The position numbers and the translations under genes are program-made. This document shows positions 22,104 to 34,100 of a stretch of 64,000 bases of DNA, piece by piece. Source of the DNA: Lunularia cruciata. Taxonomy: Eukaryota > Streptophyta > Marchantiopsida > Lunulariales > Lunulariaceae. The DNA is taken from assembly GCA_948567375.1 (NCBI GenBank), contig OX419762.1, forward strand, positions 17,862,001 through 17,926,000. The letters are read 5' to 3'. Each line of letters begins with the position of its first letter. The stretch's first letter is position 1. Under the pieces are notes generated by a model. It searched no databases and was not told where the DNA came from. It worked only from the letters and a program-made list of their open reading frames with translations.

Positions 22104-23439
22104 TAGGTGGTGGTCACAAGACTATTGGAATATTTTGCACATGAAGGATAGATCCATGCAGGGATCCAATGTGTTGAATCAGCACCGGAGTAAATATCTA
22201 TCGGTCCTATTCTGCGAGCTTTTTGCAATGGTTTATTTTCTTGTTTAAGTTTAATAAGATATGGGCTAATCCATAATTTCTTGCTAAATTTCAATATCTT
22301 AAATCTAAAACATATTTTCCATATTTAAATCGGGAAAACTTCTTTACTTTTTGGAAAAGTTTTGAGATGGAATTTCTTATCTCGTGATTTTATCTCTTGG
22401 AATTCTTCATCCAGTTTCTTTACTGATGAACATCTTCCTTGTAAAAGAATATTCTTGTTGCTGTCTTTCGCTACATAAAGTAGGTCCTGTTTATTTTTAC
22501 ATATCCAAATAATTGACGTAATCTATTGACGTTCACTCTTCTATGTCATAACGAAGTCATAACGAAGTCCTGCTAATCCAACTCCCTTGACCCTGGTGCT
22601 AATCGGCAACCGAATCATTTCAGTGGGTCCAATGGAGGAATGGAAAGTAATTCTCCAATGGAGGAAATGGAAATGGAGGTCCAATGGAGGTGGATGGAGG
22701 AATGGAAAGTAATTCTCCTCTATCGCGAAGCCACTTCCTGTCCACCCTCCTTTTGAATGACTACGCCGACATGTTTGTAATGTATTACCTGCGGAGGTAT
22801 TTGTCCGTTTCAGTGGCTTCAGATGTTGACAATGATGTTTGGTCGCTTGGTCTTTGCAATCTTGTGGCAATCTTTAAGGAAACATATGTATGATTCTCAA
22901 AGATATTAGTCTACAATAAGCTTTGTTTTCCCTATGGAGAAATCAAAAAAGTTGACTTTGTCTCTTAGAAAGAACCAAGGAGAATTGATAGTTAAATTTT
23001 GAACATATTGATATCTTTCCTTGAATATTCTTTGCTTATATGCAAACGATCTTAAAGCTGTTGAAATCAATAGATTTTTAAACAAATCTTGATAAGTTTG
23101 TAGAACGGAATGAACACAACATTTCCGATACTTATTTCAAGTGGGAACGTTTTTGTTTCAGTTTAGTTGCTTGCTGGAGATGAGTAGGCCTCTATCAATG
23201 TTTTATGTTTTGTACCATTATCGAAATTTTACATTTTAAAACAATTATTAACCAAAGAGGTATTTTTAACATAGAAAGTCACACGATTCAAAAGTAGAAA
23301 CAGCAACTGTGTGAAATTTTAGAGCTGTGCAATGCATTAAGTTCAAACTTCTTGGCATTGTTTGGGTTGTCACAAAAAACGTATTGCATGCTACAAGCCG
23401 GCTTATTTTGATGTGCTTATTAAATCGTTGGATTGATCA
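22104..23439. repeat. 3' flank of the NLR pseudogene, shared with other NLR copies
   Basis: It matches in inverted orientation the flank of the intact NLR (30530-31125) and a third copy at 44050-44860; 22330-22440 also recurs at 51830-51940. 22618-22715 is a small minisatellite built on caatggaggaatggaaagtaattctcc. No gene is supported. Confidence 0.6.
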
Positions 23440-24189
23440 CAAAGTGGGTAGAGACCTGCCCCACGGGAAACCCTTCGAGTTTGGGACTCGGGAATAGGGG
23501 CCGCCTCTTTGCAATATTTGTTATTGCAGATTGAACCCCAAGAAATAACAATGTCCACTGATAACTGTTTCTTCACAAATATCTTACTCTTTTAAAAATA
23601 GATATTCATGTTATTATTACCTTTTTTGGTGCAGACATATAGATGAAAAAAAGATCATTGGCACAAAGCGTTTAGTAATTCCCTCTCCTGTTAAAGTAAA
23701 TGAACCCATTGAAGCTGCTAGTACCATACGAATTGTACGTACATCATGCACAACAAATTGCATAGCATAAACAGCACCACCTGGAGAATTTACATATAGG
23801 TACATATCTTTACTTCATCTTCACCGTTAAGATACATGATAATACCAATAAGTCGATTTGCTATTTTGTCATCTACCTGTTGACCTGAAGAAAAGCAATC
23901 TTAAAAAAATTTGCTTTTTTACAAACAGATCACGAAACTGAAATAGAGGTAGTTCTAGGTAGATTAACATATTATCCTTTATTAACAAATAGTTCTTATA
24001 CTCGTTATATAATTTTTCAATTCTGATTTTTAGATAGAATTTCCTTAAAAGAATAAAATTTTATGCGCATTTCTTAGAAAGTTAATCCCTTTCTAACAGC
24101 TTAAGGTTAACTAACCCATCTTATTTCGGTAATTGGTTTGTAGGTTTTACAACTGCTGAAGGTTGTAGCAGGAGCTGTTGTAGGTATGG
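23440..24189 (-). pseudogene. clpP: Nuclear chloroplast DNA: clpP exon and flanks (copy 1)
   Basis: On the minus strand 23910-23640 reads [40 protein letters not shown], and [22 protein letters not shown], the central part of chloroplast ClpP protease (subunit of a stromal protease of about 200 residues). The catalytic Ser region (ASMGSF) is present, but the His and Asp parts are missing and there are frameshifts near 23805. A few residues normally between GGAV and MQF are deleted. Adjacent AT-rich sequence to 24130 is probably clpP intron. The same block recurs at 51946-52650. Confidence 0.88.
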
Positions 24190-24589
24190 AAACGTTTTTA
24201 GTGTGCCGTGCGCCTCGGCACAGCGCGTTTAGATCAGCGAAGGTTAACAGATTATCGCACGGCCTTAGCCCTAACGTGGAACGGAAACAGGCAGCAAGGT
24301 AACCATAGCATGGGTTTCGGCTCAGATTATCGCACGGTGTTTACGACTGCTTCAGAGTCCAGCGTTACTCCCTCCAACAGATGAAATCTTTTAGATTTCA
24401 TCTATTTGGAACTTAGCAAAAAAATATGTATGAGCTCATATCTTATTAAAATTAAACAAGAAAATGGACCACTGCAGAAAGCTCGCGACAGAATAGGACC
24501 GACAGATATTTACTCGACATGAAAATAGCCGACCTCATAAACCACAAGAAGGATGGGAAGATTCATCAACCCCAATCAAAAAGCCTCAA
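24190..24589. other. Mosaic junction: GC-richer insert, inverted NLR-flank piece, LINE tail scrap
   Basis: 24190-24370 is GC-richer than its surroundings and contains gattatcgcacgg twice (24252, 24325). 24421-24520 is the reverse complement of NLR pseudogene flank 22187-22265. 24530-24589 looks like another degraded RLE-LINE 3' end directly before the real one. The parallel block at 52640 lacks all of this, so these are secondary insertions. Confidence 0.6.
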
Positions 24590-24674
24590 TCAAAAAGCGA
24601 CCGCGTAGGAAAACCGAAGGATGAGAAGACCCCATCAAGCCATACAAGGGAGAGACGAAAAAGGTAACATGGGG

Positions 24675-25424
24675 CTAAGCCCCAATAGAGTCTATATGAG
24701 AAATCTGCCCTACCGCACCTAAGATATCCGAGCTATGCAAGTCGTACGATCTACACACAACTAGAACATCGGAAGAAACATCACCTAATGTGATTGCTCT
24801 CCTATGGATTGCACCAGCCAGTGCCCTTTGTAGAGCAATGGACACACACTGTCTAAAATATGCTACAAAGTATGAGAGTGAGAGTGGTTCCCCATGACGC
24901 CTAACATGATAAGCTCTCGTGCACTCCTTGACAAATGTGTCAAATGCCATGTCCATCGCTCCATATAACTCCAAGGCTAGAGGAACAAAGAAGTGACCTC
25001 GCTGCATGCCCCTATACTTGGAGACCTTGCGACCTGCTGCTGCACTTGCCGCCCATCCAAGGGGATGGGTAATCACTCCATCCAATACTGTATCACGCGT
25101 CGGGTCCGTAACCACGATATCCGCTATTGTCACCTGATCATCTCGGACCAAGTATAAGTCTGCCCTAACACGTGACGTCTACAAAGCATATGAATGCTCC
25201 CTCCAAGCCAAGTATCCACTCTCTCGTGCCATAGCAAACATTATGTCCCTAATGGCATCATGGGTAGCTATCCTCTGTCCTCCAAAAGGACACCGTGTCA
25301 TGTGGACCACTTTTACATCTAGTGTAGAACCACACTCACAAGTGAGTAACGAAGATGCAGATGGGTGGACCAAACCTAGGCAGAACCTCATTGCTATAGA
25401 GAAAGTAGTTGGTGCGAGTCGCAA
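24675..25424 (-). pseudogene. RLE-LINE copy B CCHC knuckle and restriction-like endonuclease
   Basis: The endonuclease of this class nicks target DNA to prime reverse transcription. 25424-25179 contains a CX1CX9HX3C motif (CECGSTLDVKVVHMTRC), close to the CCHC of R2. After a frame change, 25151-24675 contains DDQVTIADIVVTDPTRD and, about 25 residues on, KVSKY, which fit the (P)D...DVxV...KxxKY pattern of the R2 nuclease core. FVPLALELYGAM and a Cys/Ala-rich tail follow. Separate reading frames mean the protein is broken. Copy D (52950-53234) and subfamily 2 (48332-48667) keep the same domain. Confidence 0.75.
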
Positions 25425-25625
25425 TGCCTTAATGCACGGTTGAGCTAGGATCCAAGAGCCTGCACCCCTGCCAGAGCAAGAGCAAAGACGTGCTCTAGTA
25501 GCCTGAGGAATGGACGAGTCGACTAAGAGAGAATGTAGCGTATGCTCACACTATCACTCCATCAAGGAAGAATGTAAACCTCTAGTCCAATCTGATGATA
25601 ATGAAGCAAAAGGTGGAAAATCCTC

Positions 25626-26891
25626 TCATGCTCGCGGGGATAGACTATCTCTTGTCTGCTGCAATAACACCTGGAGAGAAAAGGATACTCCCTCCACCTT
25701 TGTCACATAAGTCTCCAAAATCGGCCTATCAACAACCACAAAACAAGAGGAAAGTAGGGGTGCTAAGAGAGTCCAACTAGCCAAAAATGCTATAGGTGCA
25801 ATCTCCTCCATAGATAGCAAGCCAACCCCACCACATGAGATCGGCAGAGCCGTTTGTCTATGTGCCAAATCCCCCATCCGGTCCAATAATATCACCAAAG
25901 ACTCCCATAATCCTCCTATCAAATGCTCTAAGGGATGATAGGAAAGAAGGTAAGGGGGGAACTATACAGATGAGGTAGGATGGTCGACAAGCATTACTGG
26001 AAGAGAGTATACCAAATGCCACCTACGGATCTCCTATTAATGGAAGGTCATCCACATGGAGAACATCCTCTGCAAGGGCATCATCTAAGAAGCGTGTGAT
26101 AAAATCCTTCAATCCTAATGGCACTCCAAGAACACCAAGTCCATATGTGGACGTGATACACCCCTTTGGAAGCTCAAGGTGGGGAGGGATACCTAAAGGG
26201 GACCATGCCCTACACTTTGACACCTTGACTCTCAAGCCTACTAGATGTAACTTGGTAGTCAAGTAGTCAAAGGCTGCCTAATCTGATCTATAGGGCCTAC
26301 GATGTGTGTATCATCTGCCAAGGAGTGAAATACATAACATGGCGTGGCCAAAGTAGTAGATAGGAGAGCTCTAAAGTGAGCCATGGCAAATAAGGGATGA
26401 GAAAAACTGCACAAAAGGAATGAGACTCGCCAAAGATCCACCAGCCTCCCTAAGCTCTCTAAAGATAGATGCACATGAGACGCTATTAAAAGCATTCTCA
26501 ACATCCACTTGTAAGACGACCCACTCCGGATGGATATCTAGGAATGCTCTGATGCTTAGAGATATAGCCTCATATCCTCCAAGTGTAGCTACTCCAAACT
26601 GATGTGGACTAAGGTGCGGTTGAAAGTGAGAACGATGCTGAAGGACAATGGTATGATTGACCAAACGCAAAAGGATCTCTCCAATGCCCCCGTGTCCTTC
26701 TCCATCATGAGAAGTTGACTAGGACCTAACACCCAACTAATAGACATAGGAATGTCTACTCTTGCTACTATTGCAGCCACCTGAAACAACTTGGTAAATC
26801 CACTAGAAGGATCATCTACTTGGAAGAAATCAATAAGGTGCTCATAAACCACCCCTGACAAGCCTCCTGAGGAAAGATGAGGGTAGTGCAC
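25626..26891 (-). pseudogene. RLE-LINE copy B reverse transcriptase
   Basis: On the minus strand, in order: HYPHLSSGGLSGVVYEHL (26891 on), HQFGVATLGGYEAI, then LQVDVENAFNSVS (26670-26371), the RT box with the first catalytic Asp. Then SLADDTHIVGP (26504-26259), the box with the second and third Asp, here LADD rather than the usual (Y/F)ADD. Then VKVSKCRAWSPLGIPPHLELP and LGVPLGLK (26262-26023), and LPISCGGVGLLSMEE (25922-25626). The order of RT motifs is complete, but frames change at least three times. The catalytic Asp pair is still readable. Confidence 0.85.
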
Positions 26892-27479
26892 AATGCTTCT
26901 GCAAATAGCAACCTATCAAGACATAAAGGCTGCTCATGTTGATAATCTAAGACCTCTAGTGGGAGTCCCTCTACTGCTATAGGATGTAGTGAGCATAGGG
27001 AAGAGATATTTTTATCAGTAGGACTTGCTATAAGCAAAGGGTGTAGCGCTAAACAGTGTGCTGCTCTACTAAACTCTCCCGCCTGACCCAATGTCCTACA
27101 CCGTCATAATCAAGTGGACTCTGTGGTATCCTATGGTGATGCCTGTCTCCTTAATTGTGTAGCCCTCATAGACTCTTCCTGAAGGGTTGTCCAATCCCCC
27201 ATTTGGAATCAACAAATTCTAGCAGCTGTCTCTCTATGCCCCGCACGTCCTCCTCTAGCGTAATGAAGACACCATCGAGGGAGTAAGAGGAATAGGAACC
27301 ATGCTAACTCATCCAAGGCATCATGTGCCAAACGATCAAGTGGTAGGCAAAAAGCCTATCTAGCCTCATCATGGAGTGTGCAGGGTAGCCTATGGAATAG
27401 ATGTGGACATAGAAAAGTCTCAAATAACCCCAAAATGCAACCCGCCTGAGAAGCTAACCACTCCCACGACTCGATCGGT

Positions 27480-27790
27480 ATCCCCGGAACGATCAACAAA
27501 GGGATAAAAGAAGCGTGTGTAATCCGTAGTGTTGATGTTGTCGTTGTGGTCGCTCATCTCACGTGAGCATCCCAAGTGGTCCAATCATAGTCCTTGTGCA
27601 TCCTTCCCATGTGGGTCTTTACTCCTTATGAGGTAAAGCATTTGTGACACACCGGGCATGGTGTATCACAAGCAGCCCTAGGCAACCCCACATGGGAAGG
27701 TGTAGCCATGGCTAGCACAAGAATAATGATAGTAACACATGCTGCTCCTCTCCATATGTCCCCATATCTACAAAACCACAACCCCTCACA
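27480..27790 (-). pseudogene. RLE-LINE copy B N-terminal C2H2 zinc finger
   Basis: Minus-strand reading CPVCHKCFTS-stop-GVKTH then RMHKDYDW matches the intact-looking finger of copy A at 12480-12600; the stop is TAA where copy A has CAA, a C-to-T change. The finger is CX2C with HX4H spacing. Confidence 0.7.
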
Positions 27791-28159
27791 TCCCAACTCA
27801 CATAAGAAAACAATCTCTCCAAACCCAAAAATCTATAAACTTTCATAACTTTCAATTTCCATCTCCAAAATTTTCAAACTAAAGTCTCATGGAACTTAAT
27901 CATGAAAACAAAGAGATTGGAAATGAAAATTTCTGACCCATCACTCTCAATGTGTAATGATCATTCTAAACCTTATAAATACTAAAAATCCTCATAACTT
28001 TCTACTCCATTCTCCATAGTCTTCAATCTAGGTACCAATGGAATCAAAATTGAAAAACAAAGAGAATAGACTATACCCTCTAGTGCTATATGCTAGAGAG
28101 CACTCAGGAATGACAAATGTCTTCTCACGTCTCTCCCTCTCGTCTCCCGTCTCCACAAC

Positions 28160-28345
28160 TCCAGTTCAATCAAGCATCAATCCGGACAACCCGCAAGCTT
28201 CTCAATCTGTCTATGTTGAAAGGAAGTTTGAACAAATTTGCAATCGTCTAGCGGGAGAAACCACAAATGATAAAGTCTTTCCATATCTTTGTTATATGCT
28301 ATAAAGTATGAGAGTAAGAGGGATACCCTGGCGTCTAATATGAAT
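28160..28345 (-). pseudogene. NLR LRR fragment fused to an RLE-LINE scrap
   Basis: 28165-28292 matches the minus-strand LRR sequence of the intact NLR at 32757-32880 (seen as catcaatccggacaacccgc in both). Directly after, 28293-28345 matches the RLE-LINE nuclease region (24855-24915). It sits at the upstream end of RLE-LINE copy B, so NLR and LINE sequences are joined on both sides. No function is expected. Confidence 0.75.
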
Positions 28346-29204
28346 ATCAAACAAACCCTACAAGATCATTGGCATTATTGCATGATAATATCACAACTGA
28401 ATGTCTTGGCAATTGATGATGACCTAGGGTGATAGAATTTCATCTTCCCAATCTACAGCATTTGCTAGTGCACTACCTCATTGGAAACACTAAAAGATCA
28501 AGGAATCTATTGAATTTCCTCCATGCATGGACTTCACTTTAATTCAATTGACTAAACTGAAAAGATAAAAGAATTCTATGCCAAAAAAGTGTCTTTAAGT
28601 TTCTCCCACCTTATATGCTGTGTATTATTTGTAAATCAATAAAATATATTTTATTTTTCAGGGATAATAATTTCAATGTGTTTTACCAAGATGGTATGCA
28701 ACCTTGTATTATTTGTAAATCAATAAAATATATTTTATTTTTCAGGGATAATAATTTCAATGTGTTTTACCAAGATGGTATGCAACCTTAAAGGAACGAC
28801 AATTTCAGATTATCATGTTATATATTTTGATTGAAGTGATTACAATTCATCATAACGATTGCAAAAGTATCCATACTAATCCTCATTTGCAATCAACATC
28901 CATAAAAATCTAGATTTTCATAAGGTAATTAGTCTTAAATTATAAAAGAAATTTAACTTCAGTTTATTTAGATAAAGGTTAAGATATAATCCAAAATGTT
29001 AAGAGGAACTGCATAGTCCTAGTATTTGACCAAAAATGTATCTTATCATTAAATAGTTTGAATAAGTGTGACCAATATTTTTCAATCAAAGATAAGACCT
29101 AATTAATATATCTAACTATCTCCCCTAATAAAGACTTACTTGTATTTGACAAGAATAGGATTTCAAAGACTATAGTGTATAACTTATTGTATAATCACAT
29201 GTAG
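28346..29204. repeat. Distal 3' flank of the intact NLR; 84-bp tandem duplication
   Basis: Inverted counterpart of 18830-19650. 28622-28705 and 28706-28789 are an almost perfect 84-base tandem duplication; the left arm (19260-19345) has a single unit, so the duplication is recent and arose after the arms separated. Confidence 0.75.
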
Positions 29205-29618
29205 TGGGGAATCTATCCATCTATCTATAGTTGTGCATTCTAAGGGATCATCTGCATTTTGCACGCAGGTAGTCACCGTGTAGGGGCAATTGTTCCGAAT
29301 TGTAATAACACAACCTGTGATGAACAAAAGATCTTACTTCAGTGACTAATCACGTAAAAACGACGAAGTTTGACCCATGCCAAAACAATGGATTAGGGAG
29401 AAACATTCCGCCCGTGCAAATACATCAGTTACAAAGTTAGCATCTGATAAATCAGTTCCATGTATTGCCCACTCAAGGTCGTACCACAAACATGTAGAAT
29501 GCAATCACGGAAACAGAATTGAAAGAACATATGTTAAACCATTTCCCTTACCGTTGCTAACAGTTGCAGATATCACCATCAGAAGTAGAAGTCTCAGAGC
29601 TGGTCGGGAAGTCGCCAT
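29205..29618 (-). pseudogene. Fragment of a secreted, thaumatin-like protein gene (two exons)
   Basis: On the minus strand an ATG at 29618 opens MATSRPALRLLLLMVISATV, a typical signal peptide, ending at a GTAAGG donor (exon 29552-29618). After an intron of 237 bases, a tttgttcatcacag acceptor at 29315 opens a phase-compatible exon reading CVITIRNNCPYTVTTCVQN. The NNCPYTV block is what thaumatin-like (PR-5) proteins show near their mature N-terminus. The frame is lost in NLR-flank repeat below about 29205, so the rest of the gene (normally over 200 residues) is missing. Another small Cys-rich secreted family is possible. Confidence 0.45.
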
Positions 29619-29719
29619 TGCTGTTAGATGATTAAGAATCGATGCTGACTTTTGAGACAAATAGGATGAAACCAATGAAGCTAAAATGTTCTCAGATCTA
29701 TCGGGAATCTGTCCATGCA

Positions 29720-31125
29720 TATTTACAAATGGATGTATCTTAAAAGTAACTAATGATATACATCAATCAATCCACAATGTCAAAATGGAAGAGTACAAAA
29801 AATTATACTCTTTTATGAATCAAAAATTTGATGTTTTTTATTATGAAAGTTGAAGCTTTTTGAAGCAAGATTATGGCACAAATTTTTTGTTCAAATAAAA
29901 AAAAAGATTCCAACCCTTGGACATTTTTCTTTGAAGATGAGGTCTCTTGAGTTTTTTTAACTCTCTTCTATATTATATTTTGTCATGAATCCATTTTTCT
30001 GATATATTCTGACCTTAATAGGTAATTATAGTCTTTACTAAAAATAATATATCTCAATAAACTAGAGGGCTTTCAGAAGTAAATATTTTCTAAGAATAAA
30101 CATAATTTAAGTATGATATTAAATAAATAGATAATGGATAGCTTCTGGGATTGGGTATAAAATTAATTTATCTAATCCAAGAAGAAGTGAATCCCGTGCA
30201 AAATCCATGAAGACGGTGAGAATATTGAAATTTTGATTCCATATCAAGTAAACTATACATGAAGGGTTGATTTTGGCACTCAAAATTGGAATCAAATTTA
30301 AATCAATAAAAGCATACTTTATTTTAAGTATTCTACTTCAATTAAAAAGTTATATCTTTTTATCCAAGTCCATCTTATTACCTAAGTGTCTGGAGTTCTT
30401 TCTTAAATACCTTGTCATATTATAAGGTTAATTAAGAAATTATACAAGAAATTGATCTCTTCATATAAGGTAGAGAATTGAAAAAAGTTTATAAACAAGT
30501 TTGACTAAACATACTTCATGCAGTGCACATTCCTAAAATTTCACATATTTGGTTTTTTTATATTTGAATAGTGTGACTTTCTATGTTAAAACATACCTTT
30601 TTGGTTAATAAACTTTTTTAAGTTTAAAATTTTTGATAATACTACAAAACATGAATAGTGGCCTATTCGTTTCCAACAAGCAAGTAAATTCAAACAAAAA
30701 CGTTTGCATTTGAGAGAGTATTAGAAATGTTGAGTTCATTCCGTACTACAAAATTATCAAGATTTCATTAGAAATCTATTGATTTCAAAAACTTTAATAT
30801 ATGTTCAAAATATGATATCAATATGTTCAAGGAAATTGGATTAGAAGGACTTTGTTGTGTGACAGAAGTGAACGTCAGCAAAATTATATCAATTATTTAG
30901 ATGTTTAAAATATAAACACGAACTACTTTTTGTAGTGAAAGACAGCGACAAGAATATTTTATTACAAGGAACACGTTCATCAGTTAAAAATTGGAAGAAA
31001 AATACGAAGAGATATGGAATTTCCGTCTAAAACTTTTCCAAAAAGTAAGGAAGTTTCATGATTTGAATATGGAAAATATCTTTTAGGTGTAATCAATTTG
31101 AAACTTAGCAAAAAATTATGGATTA
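29720..31125. repeat. Proximal 3' flank of the intact NLR, AT-rich
   Basis: No gene is seen. 29860-30470 recurs in the same orientation at 51060-51780 and 30340-30560 recurs at 44040-44220. 30530-31125 is the inverted counterpart of 22240-23300. It probably includes the NLR 3' UTR next to the stop codon; no poly(A) signal can be assigned with confidence. Confidence 0.55.
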
Positions 31126-34100
31126 TTAATTATTTCGATGCCAAATATGGCCGTTTCTACTCTCACTGTGAAGGATTTTGCCGGACTGCTTCAGAGCATC
31201 AGGAAAGCCTATGAACTTTGGACAATTTGATACATCAATGACCCCTACTGTTTCGCATCCTTCCGCTAGTCTCTCAAAATTCCTGCAATCTAGAATCTCA
31301 AGACGCCCAATCCTCCATCGGGGATTCCCATCTAAAGTCTTCAAACATTCACACTCACTAAGACCGAGCACCTGTAGGTTTTTAAAGTCCCCTAAGCTGA
31401 ATATGTCGAATGAGCCCTGCAGGGCTTTAGACTCAGAAATATGTATCTGTTGAGGGTTTGTCAGTTGCCCAAGGGATTCCAGGAGACACTCGAAGTTTTC
31501 ACTGTTGTATATATGCAAGTAGCCCAAACGACGAAGTGTTTTAAGAACCTCAAACACGCCTTTGATCATTTCCCCACCTGAATACCTGATTGTCAAAACT
31601 CTCAACTCAGTGAGGCACGAAAGTGCTTCGTGGAGTTCCCTGAATCCTCGCAGGTCGGGAGCTTGCAATGTAGTCAACCTAGTCATTTGTTGCAGGGACT
31701 CCGGCATTTTCTCGAAGATACCGCAATTCAATATTGACAATGTTTCCAATGCTGTAAGTTGTCCCAAGGACAAGGGAAGTCTATCCAACCTCTTGCAGTT
31801 CTCCACTCTCAATACTGCAAGAGAAGTTAGTAATCCCAATGACTCGGGTATGCGCTCAATCTCTCCATCATGTATTTCCAGTGATTTCAATCTTGTCAGT
31901 TGTCCTAAAGAATCATCAATAATCTCACATTTGTGTATGCGCAAATCCGTGAGGGCGTGGAAGTGATTCAACATCCCAGTACTCCTCGGAAACTGCTCCG
32001 AAGTTGCGGTTGTGGTCGGGTACAGGTCTAGTTCCTTTAGCGCAGTTAGTTGACATACACTCTCATCTAGAAATGCAAAAGTGGTACACGCAGTTATCCT
32101 TAGCGTTTCAAGCGCTCCCAGTCCCTCTATACTGTCCGGTAAACACTTCACACTCGTACACGAGACTACAGACAACTCTTTTAGAGCTCGTAATTGTCCT
32201 AGGGACTCAGGGACATAGCTCATTCGAGGAATTTCATTCAACTCCAAAACCCCGAGCGATGTCAACGACCCCGTTGAACTCGGTAGGCTTGCCAGCGCAG
32301 GAAGGTCACATAGGCCAAGATACGCAAGGTTTCCCAGCGAGCCCAAGGATTCGCACAACGATCGCAACCCGTCACACTCTGATACCCACAAGTGGTTCAA
32401 GCGCTTGAGCCCACTGAAACCTTCAGGTAATGCTTTCAGAAAGTTGCAGTTGATAATGTATAATTCTTCCAGATTCCTCATTTCCCCGAAACTGTCCGGC
32501 AATTCTGCCAAGGAATCAAGACCTTCCAAACGTAAAACCCTGAGAGATTCCAGACAAGACTCTTTTGGAGCGATGGAATATGGATCTGGACTTGGCCACG
32601 CCTTCAAACCTGAACATCCCGTCATCTTCAGACTACTCAATGATCGAAGTTGCAAGAAAGAAGACGGTAGCTTCTGTAAATTCGCGCTTCGGAGCTGCAA
32701 CGTCTCTAAACTTGGGAGAAGACCGAATGTATCTGGCAGGCTTGCCATGTTGGAAGCATCAATCCGGACAACCCGCAAGCTTCTCAGTCTGTCTATGTTG
32801 TCAGGAAGTCGAACAAATTTGCAATCATCTAGTAGGAGAACCGCCAAATGGTAAAGCCCCTCCACATCTTCGTCACGAATTGGCCACTTGCCACTGGTCC
32901 ACATCCACCAATTCTCTCGATGTCCTCTGTGGCAATTAATCATGTGTAATAGAGTGAGAGTCAAAGGAAATCGAACGTTATGATTCGATTCGGTAGTCTT
33001 GAGATTGGCCATTCTCAACAGCCGTAAACACTCCAGTCTGGGAAATATACTCCACGGGATACTAGTGACTGCTGCTTCAGATACTCTCACGGGACACATC
33101 GCCATACAAAGTGTCTCGAGTGCCCAGTCTGCGGCCGCTGTTTCTCGCTGCAAAACAGATAATGTACTTTCCTCAATAACCATGGACTTCCATGAAGTAA
33201 AAACATTTCTCAAGTTTCGATGTCACTAATCTCTTCTGCAAAACTGAGGCTTCAAATGAAAAAAGTTTCTCGGCTTTACCTTGCATTCCATCATCAGATC
33301 TTCAGTATCGTCCTGCTTCCACACACCCCTACACAGCTTCACTTTCTCAACTGGAGGCCTACAAATATTACGGCCCATATCTCTCAGCTGCGCATGGATA
33401 TGAACTTTCCCATCCCGTCGTCCACCTCCAGCTCCATAGTCTCTAATCAATCGGATCAGAGATCTATCCACTAGGTTCTGCACCTCGCTCTCGACTGCCA
33501 TTCCACCTGATTTTGGTCTCCATGCCGCTTTTAACACAACCAAATCATATTGATTTTGACATGGACCATCGATATCGAACGACGTCAAGTCTAGAAATTT
33601 TCCTTGTTCGGCCGCACCCAGACCATCAAAGCTCAATCTCAATTTCTGCCAGAGTCTGTCATTCACACTTCCTCCAAGAGAGTCTGCTGCACATAACTTC
33701 TCAACAGCTCCCTTCCAGATTGAGACGTCTGTTTCACCTCGTAAATGACCTCCAATGACCTCCAAAGTAAGAGGTAAGCCATCACATTTGCATACCACCT
33801 CTCTCACTAGTCCATTCGGAATGTTTTGGAGAACTACATCATCGACATGAGCCCTAAAAAGCTTCTCCGCATCTCCATTGTACAGAAAAGGAACAACGTA
33901 TGTAACAAAGCCGGGCATTGCCTTCTGTACACGAGACGTCACAATCATCCGGCTACCATCGCCAAAGTAACTTGGTTCCAGAAACAGTTTTATTTGCTCT
34001 TCACTCTCAACGTCATCCAACACCATCAAGACTTTACTGTTCTTCACAAGCATCCACAACTCGTCAACGTTCTGCACGAGCATCCTTCTTCCCCTCCCTG

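Larger units (their letters stand above)
24590..28110 (-). mobile_element. RLE-LINE copy B: most complete R2-like non-LTR retrotransposon
   Basis: About 3.5 kb on the minus strand with all recognisable parts in order: leader (27790-28090), C2H2 zinc finger (27560-27690), RT (about 26020-26890), connection region (25626-25922), CCHC knuckle and PD-(D/E)XK-type nuclease (24675-25424), then a short 3' end. N-terminal zinc finger, one RT and a C-terminal CCHC plus restriction-like endonuclease is the architecture of R2-type (RLE) non-LTR elements, unlike the L1 and RTE lines usual in plants, which carry an N-terminal APE. Stops and frameshifts show it is dead. Other copies: 3102-13050, 52655-55812. 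Confidence 0.8.

Noticed and set aside
31178-32939. Plus-strand frames across the NLR LRR exon
   Set aside because: Shadows of the minus-strand LRR exon; no independent features.
33213-33226. Two stop codons that seem to split NB-ARC from LRR into two genes
   Set aside because: A good donor (GTAAAG, 33279) and acceptor (ctgttttgcag, 33148) bracket them and keep phase; intron is the simpler reading.
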